From positions 42,925 through 106,924 of the forward strand of contig NZ_SCML01000017.1 in NCBI RefSeq assembly GCF_005503365.1: a stretch of DNA of 64,000 nt, written 5' to 3'. Below the pieces are notes generated by a model. The model was not told where the DNA came from. It ran no database searches and saw nothing but the letters and a program-made list of their open reading frames with translations. The DNA is from Hydrogenophaga sp. 2FB (GTDB taxonomy: Bacteria; Pseudomonadota; Gammaproteobacteria; Burkholderiales; Burkholderiaceae_C). Of this stretch, positions 24,765-33,739 are shown piece by piece; the stretch's first letter is position 1, and each line of letters opens with the position of its first letter. The position numbers and the translations under genes are program-made.

Positions 24765-24859
24765 GGCCAGAAGCAGTGTTGGCACGCTCACCGGCCGAAT
24801 GTCCACGCAGTCGTCAGCGGCCATGAGCGCTGGCGCCGCAACACACCGAGCGCCAAGGA

Positions 24860-24963
24860 GGTCATCGGTGGCCATGGGGTACGGCGCAGCGGGGTAAAGG
24901 AGGAGACGGCCTCCCGCCGTCGGGGGACACCCGCGGAGCCGTGCCCCATGGTCGCCGATGACC
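24860..24963. repeat. palindromic intergenic element, copy B (inverted)
   Basis: A 104-bp element whose ends, 24860-24885 and 24938-24963, form a roughly 26-bp inverted repeat with only a few mismatches. The core (24884-24940) is nearly identical to that of copy A on the opposite strand. The outer arms share no sequence with copy A, yet both copies keep the pairing. This suggests a dispersed element whose stem sequence is free to vary. Confidence 0.75.
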
Positions 24964-24998
24964 GGAGCAGCCGGAGAAAAACTACGGGAGAAAAAACC

Positions 24999-26042
24999 TC
25001 AGGTCGTGTCCCGCTCGACGATGGCGTACCCCACGTCCACCACCCGCTCGGCCACCTCACGGCCCTCGGCGCGGTCGATCAGAAAGTTCGCTGCCATGCG
25101 TCCGATGTCCGCGCCATTGATGTGCACCGTGCTCAGCGCAGGCTCCATGTCGGCCACAAAAGGCGCATCGCCAAAACCGATGATGGACAGGCGCCCCGGA
25201 ATGTCGATGCCGCGCACCCTCGCCTCCGTCACCACACCCGAGGCCAGCAGGTCGGAGCTGCAGAACACCGCGTCCACCAAGGGGTCGATCTCGAGCAGCC
25301 GGGCCAGCGCATCCCGCCCACTGCGGATGGAACGCGACGCGCCCACATCGATCACCCGCACCGGCGCATCGGTCAAACCGCTCTGCGCCACTTCCGCCGC
25401 GAAGGCTTTGGCACGGCGGTCGGCGCGCTCGTCGTCGGCGCGGATCATGGCCAGACGCCGACGCCCCTTGCCCAACAGGAATTTGGCCACGTCGCGGCCG
25501 ATGTCGGCGTGCGAAAACCCCACCAGCATGTCGATCGGCGCGGGCGTGAGGTCCCAGGTTTCCACCACCGGAATGCCCGAAGCCAACAAGCGCGTTCGGC
25601 CCTTGTTCGAGTGCAGGATGCCGGTGAGAAAGATGCCATCGGGCCGGCGGCCGATGATCGCTTCGAGCAAGGATTCTTCGCGGCTGGCCGAGTAACTCGA
25701 CTGGCCCAGCATGAGCTGGTAACCGGCATCGAACAAGGTGCCGTTGAGCGATTCGATCGTCTCCATGAACACCGACATCACCGTGCTCGGCACCACCGCC
25801 GCGATCAGCCGGCTGCGCGACGACGCCAACCCGCCGGCCATGCGGTTCGGCACGTACCCCGTCTTCTGCACCGCGTCCAACACCTTCTGCCGCACGTCCA
25901 CCGACACCTGCTCCGGCGTATTGAGCACGCGCGACGCGGTAATGGGCGCCACGCCCGCGAGTTTGGCCACGTCGCGCAGCGTGATGGCACCGCTGCCCCT
26001 GCGCGAGCGCCGGTTGTTGTCGGTTTCTTTCGTTTGCGGCAT
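24999..26042 (-). CDS. LacI/GntR-type repressor of the glucarate-galactarate genes
   Basis: LacI-family regulator of 347 residues. The HTH (about 20-65) reads ITLRDVAKLAGVAPITASRV then LNTPEQVS, the hinge helix follows (AGGLASSRSRL), and the periplasmic-binding-protein-like core ends with a typical IGFGDAPFVADMEPALSTV. It is close to GntR/IdnR-type members that sense sugar acids. Its own start lies 5 bases from operator O3, so it should autoregulate and also control divergent garD. The inducer is probably glucarate, galactarate or 5-keto-4-deoxyglucarate. Enterobacteria use CdaR for this job instead. Confidence 0.9.
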   Translation of the reverse strand: MPQTKETDNNRRSRRGSGAITLRDVAKLAGVAPITASRVLNTPEQVSVDVRQKVLDAVQKTGYVPNRMAGGLASSRSRLIAAVVPSTVMSVFMETIESLNGTLFDAGYQLMLGQSSYSASREESLLEAIIGRRPDGIFLTGILHSNKGRTRLLASGIPVVETWDLTPAPIDMLVGFSHADIGRDVAKFLLGKGRRRLAMIRADDERADRRAKAFAAEVAQSGLTDAPVRVIDVGASRSIRSGRDALARLLEIDPLVDAVFCSSDLLASGVVTEARVRGIDIPGRLSIIGFGDAPFVADMEPALSTVHINGADIGRMAANFLIDRAEGREVAERVVDVGYAIVERDTT

Positions 26043-26046
26043 AAAA

Positions 26047-26060
26047 TGGTACCGGTACCA
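26047..26060. promoter_or_regulatory. LacI-family operator O3 between lacI and garD
   Basis: TGGTACCGGTACCA, the third exact copy of the palindromic core, in the 73-base gap between the divergent regulator and galactarate dehydratase genes. It would couple autoregulation to garD control. Confidence 0.85.
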
Positions 26061-26115
26061 AATGAATCACGATCGTAGCCCGAAATGGGCTGCGACGCGC
26101 GCCGAATCATAGGAG

Positions 26116-27726
26116 ATGCGCATGCCCGAGACTGTTGCCCCACCCCAGGCCATCGCGCCGCTGACCATCCGCATGCACGCCGCGGACAACGTGGCCATCG
26201 TCGCCAACGACGGCGGCCTGCCGCCCGGCACCGCCCTGCCCGGCAGCGGTCTGGTGCTGCGCGAGCGGGTGCCACAAGGCCACAAGGTGGCGCTGGTGGA
26301 CCTGCCCCGCGGCACGCCCGTGCTGCGCTACGGCATTCCCATCGGCCATGCGCTGGACGACATTCCCGCCGGCAGCTGGGTGCACGAACGCCTGCTGCAG
26401 ATGCCCGAGGCGCGCGGACTGGAGAACCTGCCCATGGCCACGGTGAAGCCCGAGCCGCTGCCGCCCCTGGAGGGCTACACCTTCGAGGGCTACCGCAACC
26501 CGGACGGCTCGGTCGGCACGCGCAACATCCTGGCCATCACGCAAACGGTGCAGTGCGTGGCCGGTGTCACCGACTTCGCGGTGCAGCGCATCAAGGCCGA
26601 GCTGCTGCCCAGGTTTCCCAACGTGGACGACGTGGTCGCGCTGGAACACGGCTACGGCTGTGGCGTGGCGATCGACGCACCCGATGCGGTGATTCCCATC
26701 CGCACCCTGCGCCACATCAGTCTGAACCCGAACTTCGGCGGCGAGGTGATGGTGGTCAGCCTGGGCTGCGAGAAGCTGCAGCCCGAGCGCCTGCTGCCAC
26801 CGGGCTCCATTCCCCTCGTGGACGAACGCAACGTGGCCGACGTGGGCACCAGCGCCGAGACGCGGCTGGACGTGGTCTGCCTGCAGGACGACGCGCACGT
26901 GGGCTTCATGTCCATGGTGGATGCCATCCTGCGCCAGGCCGAAGAACACCTGGAGCGCCTGAACGCGCGCCGCCGCGTCACCGTGCCCGCCAGCGAACTG
27001 GTGGTGGGCGTGCAGTGCGGCGGCAGCGACGCGTTCTCCGGCGTCACCGCCAACCCGGCGGTGGGTTTCTGCACCGACCTGCTGGTGCGCGCCGGCGCGA
27101 GCGTGATGTTCTCCGAAACCACCGAGGTGCGCGACGGCATTGCCCAGCTCACCGCGCGCGCCACCACGCCCGAAGTCGCGCAGGCCATGGTGCGCGAGAT
27201 GGCCTGGTACGACGACTACCTCAAGCGCGGCAGCGTGGACCGCAGCGCCAACACCACGCCCGGCAACAAGAAGGGCGGCCTGTCCAACATCGTGGAGAAG
27301 GCCATGGGTTCGATCGTGAAATCGGGCAGCGCGCCGATCTCCAACGTGCTCTCACCCGGCGAGAAGCTCAGGCACAAGGGCCTGACCTACGCCGCCACAC
27401 CCGCGAGCGACTTCATCTGCGGCACGCTGCAACTGGCCGCGGGCATGAACCTGCACGTGTTCACCACCGGCCGTGGCACGCCCTACGGATTGGCGGCGGT
27501 GCCGGTGATCAAGGTCGCCACGCGCAGCGACCTCGCGCGCCGCTGGCACGACCTGATGGACATCAACGCCGGCACGATCGCCGACGGCACGGCGAGCATC
27601 GAGGACGTGGGCTGGGAGCTGTTCCGCCTCATGCTCGACGTGGCCAGCGGCCGCAAACAGACCTGGGCGGAGCAGTGGAAGCTGCACAACCAGCTGGTGT
27701 TGTTCAACCCGGCGCCGGTGACGTGA
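26116..27726 (+). CDS. garD: galactarate dehydratase
   Basis: UxaA/GarD-family dehydratase of 536 residues that converts meso-galactarate to 5-keto-4-deoxy-D-glucarate, feeding the same aldolase as GudD. An N-terminal SAF-like domain (about 15-105) is followed by a catalytic region with [37 protein letters not shown], and [18 protein letters not shown], all hallmarks of the family. It is divergent from its presumed LacI-type regulator. ATG 26116 is used; ATG 26122 two codons later is equally possible. Confidence 0.93.
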   Translation: MRMPETVAPPQAIAPLTIRMHAADNVAIVANDGGLPPGTALPGSGLVLRERVPQGHKVALVDLPRGTPVLRYGIPIGHALDDIPAGSWVHERLLQMPEARGLENLPMATVKPEPLPPLEGYTFEGYRNPDGSVGTRNILAITQTVQCVAGVTDFAVQRIKAELLPRFPNVDDVVALEHGYGCGVAIDAPDAVIPIRTLRHISLNPNFGGEVMVVSLGCEKLQPERLLPPGSIPLVDERNVADVGTSAETRLDVVCLQDDAHVGFMSMVDAILRQAEEHLERLNARRRVTVPASELVVGVQCGGSDAFSGVTANPAVGFCTDLLVRAGASVMFSETTEVRDGIAQLTARATTPEVAQAMVREMAWYDDYLKRGSVDRSANTTPGNKKGGLSNIVEKAMGSIVKSGSAPISNVLSPGEKLRHKGLTYAATPASDFICGTLQLAAGMNLHVFTTGRGTPYGLAAVPVIKVATRSDLARRWHDLMDINAGTIADGTASIEDVGWELFRLMLDVASGRKQTWAEQWKLHNQLVLFNPAPVT

Positions 27727-27745
27727 GGCGCCGGCCTTTCAGGCA

Positions 27746-28795
27746 TCAGGAACTGATCGCACGCACGCAACGCAGGTAGGCCACCATGGAGGATCTGGGG
27801 AAAGAAACCTGCAGGGACGCGGCAGGCTGATAGACCTGCAGCCAGGCCTCCGCAGGAAACGTGGCATGGGCGGTCGACGTCCAGTAGAACCCCGACCCCG
27901 GGCCACCCACCACGCCTTTGTCGAACAGATTCGAAAGCATGTTCTGCTGGGCAGGTGCGGCCTGAGAGCCACATCTTGGACTCGAGCCTCCACGGCCGTC
28001 GTAACCTGTTTCGCAGATCGCCGGCAGATACCAGTCGCTGTAGCCATCGGCGCTGGACGCCGAGCACATGCCTGCCGCGTAAGTGGTCGAATCCGTGCCC
28101 AGCCCGGTGTAGTGCGCCACGATAGCCCGTGTGTTGCAGTCTCCATCGCGTGCGCCGGCGCATGGCGCGACGGAACGTTCGTCAATGCCGCCAATGCGAT
28201 CCGCATTCGGTGACCAGTACGCCGACGCATTGGACATAGCCGCCACTTTTCCGCCCACGCTGCCGGTGTTGGGCGTGGCGTCGTCAATGGCGAACACGTG
28301 GCCCCCCTGGTACACGCTGCCATACGCCAGCACCTGCACGGAGGAGGTCACGGTGTTGGTGTTACTGCCCTGGATGGAGAGCGTCACCGGCGCGGTGGTG
28401 GCCACCGTGCCCGGGGTGATCGTGAAGGTGCAACTGGCCAGCGGCGCCAGCGTGCCGCCGCAGTTGCCGACGATGGTGGTACCCGCGGGCAACACCACGG
28501 AGGGATCCAGCGCCACGGCTTGTGCCGCCGCCACGCCGGTGTTGGTGACGGTGAGCACGCGTGGGGCACCGGGAATGGGCGCGGGCAATGCGGTGGGATT
28601 GTGGGCCGCCAAAGCGAGCGATGCGGCGCTCACGGACAAGGTCGTGGGTGATGGCGGCGCAGGCGCACTCTGCGCGTGGGGCGGAGGCGGAGGCGGAGGC
28701 GGCGCACTCTCCACGTGGCCACCGCCACCACATGCAGAGAGCAGCAGCGTGGCGCAGGCGAGCGACACATCGACAAAACAGCGAAGATTCGACAT
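27746..28795 (-). CDS. DUF1566 (Lcl-like) lipoprotein
   Basis: Surface lipoprotein of 349 residues. The signal peptide ends LLLSAC with Cys22, followed by a Gly run, a Pro-rich stretch (about 33-50), a choice-of-anchor-type beta domain with the GNCGGTLAPLASCTFTITPG pattern (about 100-150) and a C-terminal DUF1566 domain with DGYSDWYLPAICE and FYWTSTAH, ending YLRCVRAIS. DUF1566 domains occur in adhesins such as Legionella Lcl. Cysteines in the domain suggest disulfides. It converges on garD and is divergent from the phospholipase-D-like gene. Confidence 0.75.
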   Translation of the reverse strand: MSNLRCFVDVSLACATLLLSACGGGGHVESAPPPPPPPPHAQSAPAPPSPTTLSVSAASLALAAHNPTALPAPIPGAPRVLTVTNTGVAAAQAVALDPSVVLPAGTTIVGNCGGTLAPLASCTFTITPGTVATTAPVTLSIQGSNTNTVTSSVQVLAYGSVYQGGHVFAIDDATPNTGSVGGKVAAMSNASAYWSPNADRIGGIDERSVAPCAGARDGDCNTRAIVAHYTGLGTDSTTYAAGMCSASSADGYSDWYLPAICETGYDGRGGSSPRCGSQAAPAQQNMLSNLFDKGVVGGPGSGFYWTSTAHATFPAEAWLQVYQPAASLQVSFPRSSMVAYLRCVRAISS

Positions 28796-28917
28796 GGTTG
28801 AAGCAGTGACAGCGTTAAAAGGAGCGGGAATATAGCACCTTTTAACTACAAAACATGGCTTGACGACAGAGGCGCGCGCGGTATCGTCGCCCTGTCTCCA
28901 CGCACAAAAGGCCTCCC

Positions 28918-30345
28918 ATGGCGTTCATGCCCCACGGCAAGTTGCAACGGTTTCACCGGCAGATGGCGGCGCTGCTGCTGGCCTTCGGGCTGGTCGGCTG
29001 CAAGAGCCTGCCGCGCGTGGTGCCCGACCTGGAGCGGCGCCCGCCACCGGTGCGACTGGAAGGTTCGCAGGGGCCTCTGTCGGCCGAGCGCAGCCGGGCC
29101 ATTCTGGAGCGCCTGCGCGCGGGCGGCCAAGGCAGCGACGTGCTCTCGCGCCACCTCGCGCTGGAAGAGGCCATCGTCGGCAGCCCTCTAACCGCGGGCA
29201 ACAAGGTGGTGCTGCTCGAAGACGGGCCGGCGACCTACCGCGCCATGCTCGCGGCCATCGAAGCGGCCAAGGACCACATCCACATGGAGACCTACATCAT
29301 CGATGACGATGAGGTGGGGCAGCGCTTCGCCAACGCGCTGATCGCGAAGCAGCAGCAAGGCGTGCAGGTGCTCCTGATCCACGACAGCGTGGGCACCCTC
29401 AACACGCCACGCGAATTCTTCAAGCGGCTCACGGACGCGGGCATCCAGGTGCTGGAGTTCAACCCGATCAACCCGGCGCTCGCCGGCAAGAATTGGGAAC
29501 TCAACGAGCGCGACCACCGCAAGCTGCTCATCGCCGACGGGCGCATCGCCTTCCTGGGCGGCATCAACATCAGCGGCGTGTACTCCAGCGGGTCGCTCGC
29601 CTCGTCGGGCAGCGGCGGCCAGGGCGCCGGCAAGAAGCCAGGCCGCGTCGACAGCACGCCCTGGCGCGACACGCATGTGCAACTGGAAGGGCCGGTGGTA
29701 GCCGAGTTTCAGAAGCTGTTCCTGGAGACCTGGGCATCGCAAAAAGGCGCGTCCATGGCGCCGCGCGACTTCTATCCGCAGCCCAAGCGCGTCGGCAGCG
29801 ATGTGGTGCGCGCCATCGGCAGCTCACCCAAGGACAACTACAGCCTGATCTATGCCACGCTGCTGTCGGCCATTGGCAGCGCGGAAACCAGCGTGTACCT
29901 GACCAATGCCTACTTCGCGCCCGACCCCCAGCTGCTCGACGTGCTGAAGGCCGCGGCGGCGCGCGGCGTCGACGTGAAGCTGATCCTGCCGGGCAAGACC
30001 GATTCGTGGCTGATCTTCCACGCCGGGCGCAACTACTACACGGAGCTGCTGCGCGCGGGCGTGAAGATCTACGAACGCCAGGGCGTGATCCTGCACACCA
30101 AGACCGGCACGGTCGACGGCGTGTGGTCGACCATCGGCTCGACCAACCTCGACTGGCGCAGCTTCCTGCACAACTACGAGCTCAACGCGGTGGTGCTCGG
30201 CGCGGAGTTCGGCGGGCAGCTGCACAAACTGTTCGAGGCGGATCTGGCGGGTTCCAAACAGATCACGCTCGAAGAGTGGCAGCGCCGCGGCCTGGGCCTG
30301 CGCATCCAGGAACTCTTCGCGCGCGCCTGGGAATACTGGCTCTGA
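28918..30345 (+). CDS. phospholipase D / cardiolipin-synthase-like lipoprotein
   Basis: PLD-superfamily enzyme of 475 residues. The leader LLLAFGLVGC ends in a lipobox Cys near residue 27, so it is probably membrane anchored. Both HKD motifs are intact: HRKLLIAD (N-terminal half) and HTKTGTVD with GSTNLDWRS in the C-terminal half. This is the ClsA/ClsB pattern, transferring phosphatidyl groups to glycerol or phosphatidylglycerol. The lipobox is unusual for a true cardiolipin synthase and may indicate a periplasmic phospholipase or transphosphatidylase. Confidence 0.85.
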   Translation: MAFMPHGKLQRFHRQMAALLLAFGLVGCKSLPRVVPDLERRPPPVRLEGSQGPLSAERSRAILERLRAGGQGSDVLSRHLALEEAIVGSPLTAGNKVVLLEDGPATYRAMLAAIEAAKDHIHMETYIIDDDEVGQRFANALIAKQQQGVQVLLIHDSVGTLNTPREFFKRLTDAGIQVLEFNPINPALAGKNWELNERDHRKLLIADGRIAFLGGINISGVYSSGSLASSGSGGQGAGKKPGRVDSTPWRDTHVQLEGPVVAEFQKLFLETWASQKGASMAPRDFYPQPKRVGSDVVRAIGSSPKDNYSLIYATLLSAIGSAETSVYLTNAYFAPDPQLLDVLKAAAARGVDVKLILPGKTDSWLIFHAGRNYYTELLRAGVKIYERQGVILHTKTGTVDGVWSTIGSTNLDWRSFLHNYELNAVVLGAEFGGQLHKLFEADLAGSKQITLEEWQRRGLGLRIQELFARAWEYWL

Positions 30346-30354
30346 TGCCGCGCG

Positions 30355-30927
30355 TCAGCCGCCCGGCAGGGTGGGTGGCGCCGGTGGCGGCACGGGTGAC
30401 ATCGGCTGCACCGGTGGCGACAGCTGCTGCACCGGCGGCGACAAGGGCTGCACGGGCGGTGACAACGGCGCGGTCGGTGGCGTGGGCTCCATCGGCGTGG
30501 GCGGCATCGGTGGCGGCGGGGCCGGCATGGGTGGCAGGGGCTCCTGCGTCACGAGTTCGCGGATGGTGCCGCCCGCGGACACCGAGCCCGAGACATTGCC
30601 TTCCCCGCGCGCCATGCGCTCGCAGCGCGGCTGGTCGGCGGGTGGGTGCGCCCGGCAGCGCAACAGCGCGTTGCGTTCCAGCTCCTGGGCCGACAGGCTG
30701 CGCACACCCTGGCGCAAGGCCTGGGCGCGGTGCGCTCCGGCATCGCGCAGGCAACTGGTGCGGTCCTGGTTGGGGCTGAGCGCCTGGCAGGCGGCCCGGT
30801 CGCTCTTGTAAGCGGCTTCGATGGCGGCCCTCTCGGACGGCGTCACGGCCCAGGCGGCGGGCAGGCAGACGGCGAGAACCGCCGCGGCGACCCAGCCGCG
30901 CGAATGTGAAGGGGTGGATGCATGCAT
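30355..30927 (-). CDS. secreted protein with Pro-rich repeat tail
   Basis: Hypothetical protein of 190 residues with a clear signal peptide (AAAVLAVCLPAAWA, cleavage near 28). The mature N-terminus has two Cys pairs (ACQALS, TSCLRD, RCRAH, RCERM), suggesting disulfides. The C-terminal third is a Pro-rich repeat built on SPPVQPL and PMPPTPME units. No known domain recognised. An envelope or periplasm-spanning role is only suggested by composition. It converges on the PLD-like gene 9 bases away. Confidence 0.65.
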   Translation of the reverse strand: MHASTPSHSRGWVAAAVLAVCLPAAWAVTPSERAAIEAAYKSDRAACQALSPNQDRTSCLRDAGAHRAQALRQGVRSLSAQELERNALLRCRAHPPADQPRCERMARGEGNVSGSVSAGGTIRELVTQEPLPPMPAPPPPMPPTPMEPTPPTAPLSPPVQPLSPPVQQLSPPVQPMSPVPPPAPPTLPGG

Positions 30928-31043
30928 GGTGTGTGACCTCCTGAAACGAAGCGGTGCGGGGAGCGCACCACCTCTGGATTCACCATGCTAGGAAGCGCGG
31001 GGCGGGGCGTCTGTAGGCCCAGTCCGACCCGCGCCTCGGAGAT

Positions 31044-31496
31044 TCACTCCCAGCGCAGTTCGCTCAGCTTCCATGTGCTGCCGTCCAGCCGCCATTGCAG
31101 CGTCACGGCATAGGGTTCCGCGCGTTCGGGAATCACGCCCTGCGCACCCGTCACCACCACCTTCGCCTCGGTGTGGCCCACCTGCGAGCTGCCGCTGTCG
31201 ATGCGGCTGTTGCGCGAGACGGCCAGGATCTTGATGTTGGCGTAGCGCATGAACATCAGGGACATGGTGCGCTTGGCCCATTCGCGGTCCATGCCCTCGC
31301 CGGCCTGGAAACTGGAATGCAACTGGTCCATCACATCACCGGTCTTCTTGGCCTCCAGGTTGTCCTGCAGTTGCTGCACCGCCGCGTCGAGCGCGGTTTT
31401 CGGGTCGGTCTTGCCGCAACCGGCCAGGGCCAACGCAACGCACGCGAGCAGACACAGGCGGCGCAAGGGCAAGAAGAAGGCGGGGGAGAAGAGCAT
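31044..31496 (-). CDS. small lipoprotein of unknown function
   Basis: Lipoprotein of 150 residues: signal peptide LCLLACVALALAGC with Cys27, then a helical segment rich in Gln/Asp (ALDAAVQQLQDNLEAKKTGD) and a beta-rich C-terminus ending WKLSELRWE, reminiscent of an NTF2/SnoaL-like fold. Similar short lipoproteins are common next to arsC in Comamonadaceae by recollection. It lies 25 bases from arsC on the same strand and may be its operon partner. Confidence 0.65.
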   Translation of the reverse strand: MLFSPAFFLPLRRLCLLACVALALAGCGKTDPKTALDAAVQQLQDNLEAKKTGDVMDQLHSSFQAGEGMDREWAKRTMSLMFMRYANIKILAVSRNSRIDSGSSQVGHTEAKVVVTGAQGVIPERAEPYAVTLQWRLDGSTWKLSELRWE

Positions 31497-31521
31497 GTCG
31501 TGCGGTTCCTTGGCAAAAGAC

Positions 31522-31872
31522 TCAGGACAGAAGATCGAGCACCTGCTCGGCCGGGCGGCACAGGCGGGTGCCCTTGGGCGTGACCACGATGGGCCGGTTC
31601 ATCAGAATGGGGTGCGCCAGCATCGCATCGATCAGTTGCGCGTCCGTGACACCCGGGGCGTCGAGCCCCAGCTCGGTGAACAGCGCTTCCTTGCGTCGCA
31701 CGATGTCGATCACCGGCAGGCCGCTGGCCTTGATGAGCGACAGCAGCGTCTCGCGCGAGGGCGGCGTTTTCAGGTACTCGATCACCTCGGGTTCGATGCC
31801 GCGTTCGCGCAGCAGCGCCAGCGTGTTGCGCGAGGTGCCGCACTTGGGGTTGTGGTAAATCGTGGTGTTCAT
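31522..31872 (-). CDS. arsC: arsenate reductase, glutaredoxin type
   Basis: ArsC-family thioredoxin-fold protein of 116 residues. The catalytic cysteine lies in HNPKCGTSRN (Cys11) and the conserved LMNRPIVV segment is near the C-terminus. It would reduce arsenate with glutathione and glutaredoxin. No arsB, acr3 or arsR gene is near, so this may be a solitary YfgD/ArsC-like protein with broader redox duties. It overlaps no neighbour and sits between an IclR gene and a lipoprotein gene. Confidence 0.88.
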   Translation of the reverse strand: MNTTIYHNPKCGTSRNTLALLRERGIEPEVIEYLKTPPSRETLLSLIKASGLPVIDIVRRKEALFTELGLDAPGVTDAQLIDAMLAHPILMNRPIVVTPKGTRLCRPAEQVLDLLS

Positions 31873-31888
31873 GTTCAGGGTCCTTGGT

Positions 31889-32698
31889 TCAAAGCATGGG
31901 CCGCATCGCGCGCGCGGTTTCCTGCAGCACGGGCAGGATGCGCTTGAGCGCGAGCGCGGTGGTTTCGTTGTTCATGGGCATGGTCACGCTCATCGCGCCC
32001 AGCAGCTTGTCGTTGTGATCGTAGAGCGGCACGGCAATGCCACGGAAGTTCATCTCGAGCTGCTGCTCCGACAAGGCCCAGCCCTGCTCGCGCGCGTGCA
32101 CGATGGATTGGCGCAGCACGTCCTTGTCGAGCACCGAGTGCGAGGTGAAGGGCCGCAGCGTCTGCCGCTGCAGCCACGGCTCCCAGTAGGCGCTGCCCAT
32201 GGCGCCCAGGATCATCAGGCCCGCCGCCGTCAGGTGCGCCTGCACGCGCGAGCCCAGCAGGTAACCCGTGTGGAGATGGTGCTGCGTTCCGCTGCGCGCG
32301 ATGTAGACCACCTCGTCGTGGTCCAGCACGGCGGCAAACGCGGTCTCGCCGGTGCCGGCCGTCACGCGCTGCAGGTACGGCTGCACCGCGCGCGGCAGCC
32401 GCGCCGAATCCAGGTACGCCTGGCCCAGGCGCAGGATGCGCGGCGTGAGCCAGAAAAGCTTGCCGTCGGTGTCGACGTAGCCGATGTGCGCCAGCGTGAG
32501 CAGGTGCCGACGCGCCGCCGTGCGCGTGAGTCCGCAGCGCTGCGCCACCTGCGTGGCGGTCATGCGCGAGTGCTCGGCATCGAACACCTCGATGATGGAC
32601 AAGCCCTTTTCCAGGCCGGCGATCCAGTCGCGCCGGTCCAGTTCGACCGTCGCCTCCAGGGGCAGGGAGGCGCCTTCGGAAGGCCGGGATGCGCTCAT
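31889..32698 (-). CDS. IclR-family regulator (PcaR/PobR type)
   Basis: IclR regulator of 269 residues. The winged helix (about 25-85: MTATQVAQRCGLTRTAARRH) is followed by an effector domain with GETAFAAVLDHDEVVYIARS and a RGIAVPLYDHNDKLLGAMSV segment. This is close to the PcaR/PcaU/PobR group that senses protocatechuate-pathway compounds. It is divergent, 122 bases away, from the dehydroshikimate-dehydratase-like pair, which it probably controls. Start 32698 matches family length; an upstream in-frame ATG gives an atypical leader. Confidence 0.88.
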   Translation of the reverse strand: MSASRPSEGASLPLEATVELDRRDWIAGLEKGLSIIEVFDAEHSRMTATQVAQRCGLTRTAARRHLLTLAHIGYVDTDGKLFWLTPRILRLGQAYLDSARLPRAVQPYLQRVTAGTGETAFAAVLDHDEVVYIARSGTQHHLHTGYLLGSRVQAHLTAAGLMILGAMGSAYWEPWLQRQTLRPFTSHSVLDKDVLRQSIVHAREQGWALSEQQLEMNFRGIAVPLYDHNDKLLGAMSVTMPMNNETTALALKRILPVLQETARAMRPML

Positions 32699-32820
32699 GG
32701 CGTTCGATGATCGTTCACGAAAGGTTGATGATCGTAACGCGTCGCGCGGCATTGGCACCGCCAAAGCGGCCGGCTGGCCTATATTTCAAGCACCCAACAC
32801 CATGCACATGGAGACCCTTG

Positions 32821-33735
32821 ATGAGTGATTTCCTGCTCAACCCCCAGGCCGGCCGCGAGCCCCTGCAAGCCTCCTTCAGCGACGCGGCCAACCCGCTGGG
32901 CCTGGACGGCATCGAGTTCATCGAGTACGCCACCGCCAAGCCACAGGCCCTGGGCCAGGTGCTGGAGATGATGGGCTTTCGCCCGGTCGCGCGGCACCGC
33001 TCGCGCGAGGTGCTTCTGTACCGCCAGGGTGCGCTCAACATCGTGGTCAACGCCAACCCGGTGGACGCGCTGGGCGCAGGCCACGGCAGCGACGTGCCGG
33101 CCATCTCCGCCATGGCGCTGCGCGTGCGCGATGCGCGCGCCGCCTACCACTACGTGCTGGAGCGCGGTGCCTGGTCGGTACCCACGCACGCCGAGGTGAT
33201 GGAGCTCAACATCCCGGCGATCCACGGCGCGGGCGGCAGCCGCATCTATTTCGTGGACCGCTACCAGGAGTTCTCGATCTACGACGTGGACTTCGTGCCC
33301 ATTCCCTCGGTGGACCAGCGCCCGCCGGCCACCGCCGGCATCCACTTCTTCGGCGTCGTGCAGTACATCGGCCCGGGCCGCAGCAACGACTGGATCGCCT
33401 TCTACAACGAACTCTTCGGCACCGAGCTGATTCCCGACGAGCAGCGCTTCGGCATCATGCCCAAGGGCACCTTGCTGCGCACGCCCGCGGTGAACCCGCT
33501 GCAGCGTTTCATGCTGCAGCTGATCGAACCCGAGATCAACGTGGTCGACGTCGACGAACGCCTGCAGCGCATCGGCCTGGGCGTGCCCGACGTGCTCGAA
33601 GCGGTGAAGGCCTTGCGCGCGCTGGGCGTGGAATTCGTCGAAACCCAGGCCGCGCATACCGAGCAGCGCGGCGCGATCAGCAAGACCTACCTGGGGTCGG
33701 TGGTGTTCGAGCTGGTCCACAGCGAAAGGGGCTGA
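32821..33735 (+). CDS. HPPD-like VOC dioxygenase-fold protein (QuiC C-terminal half)
   Basis: Protein of 304 residues with two glyoxalase/VOC modules as in 4-hydroxyphenylpyruvate dioxygenase: N-terminal GIEFIEYATAKP and C-terminal GIHFFGVVQYIG, FYNELFG and VVFELVHSERG, the latter two segments carrying the metal-ligand His and Glu. It lies 4 bases before a TIM-barrel gene. In QuiC-type 3-dehydroshikimate dehydratases the same two modules are fused in one chain in the opposite order. Hence a role in quinate/shikimate breakdown to protocatechuate is proposed. Classical HPPD activity in tyrosine breakdown is the alternative. Confidence 0.7.
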   Translation: MSDFLLNPQAGREPLQASFSDAANPLGLDGIEFIEYATAKPQALGQVLEMMGFRPVARHRSREVLLYRQGALNIVVNANPVDALGAGHGSDVPAISAMALRVRDARAAYHYVLERGAWSVPTHAEVMELNIPAIHGAGGSRIYFVDRYQEFSIYDVDFVPIPSVDQRPPATAGIHFFGVVQYIGPGRSNDWIAFYNELFGTELIPDEQRFGIMPKGTLLRTPAVNPLQRFMLQLIEPEINVVDVDERLQRIGLGVPDVLEAVKALRALGVEFVETQAAHTEQRGAISKTYLGSVVFELVHSERG

Positions 33736-33739
33736 GGCC

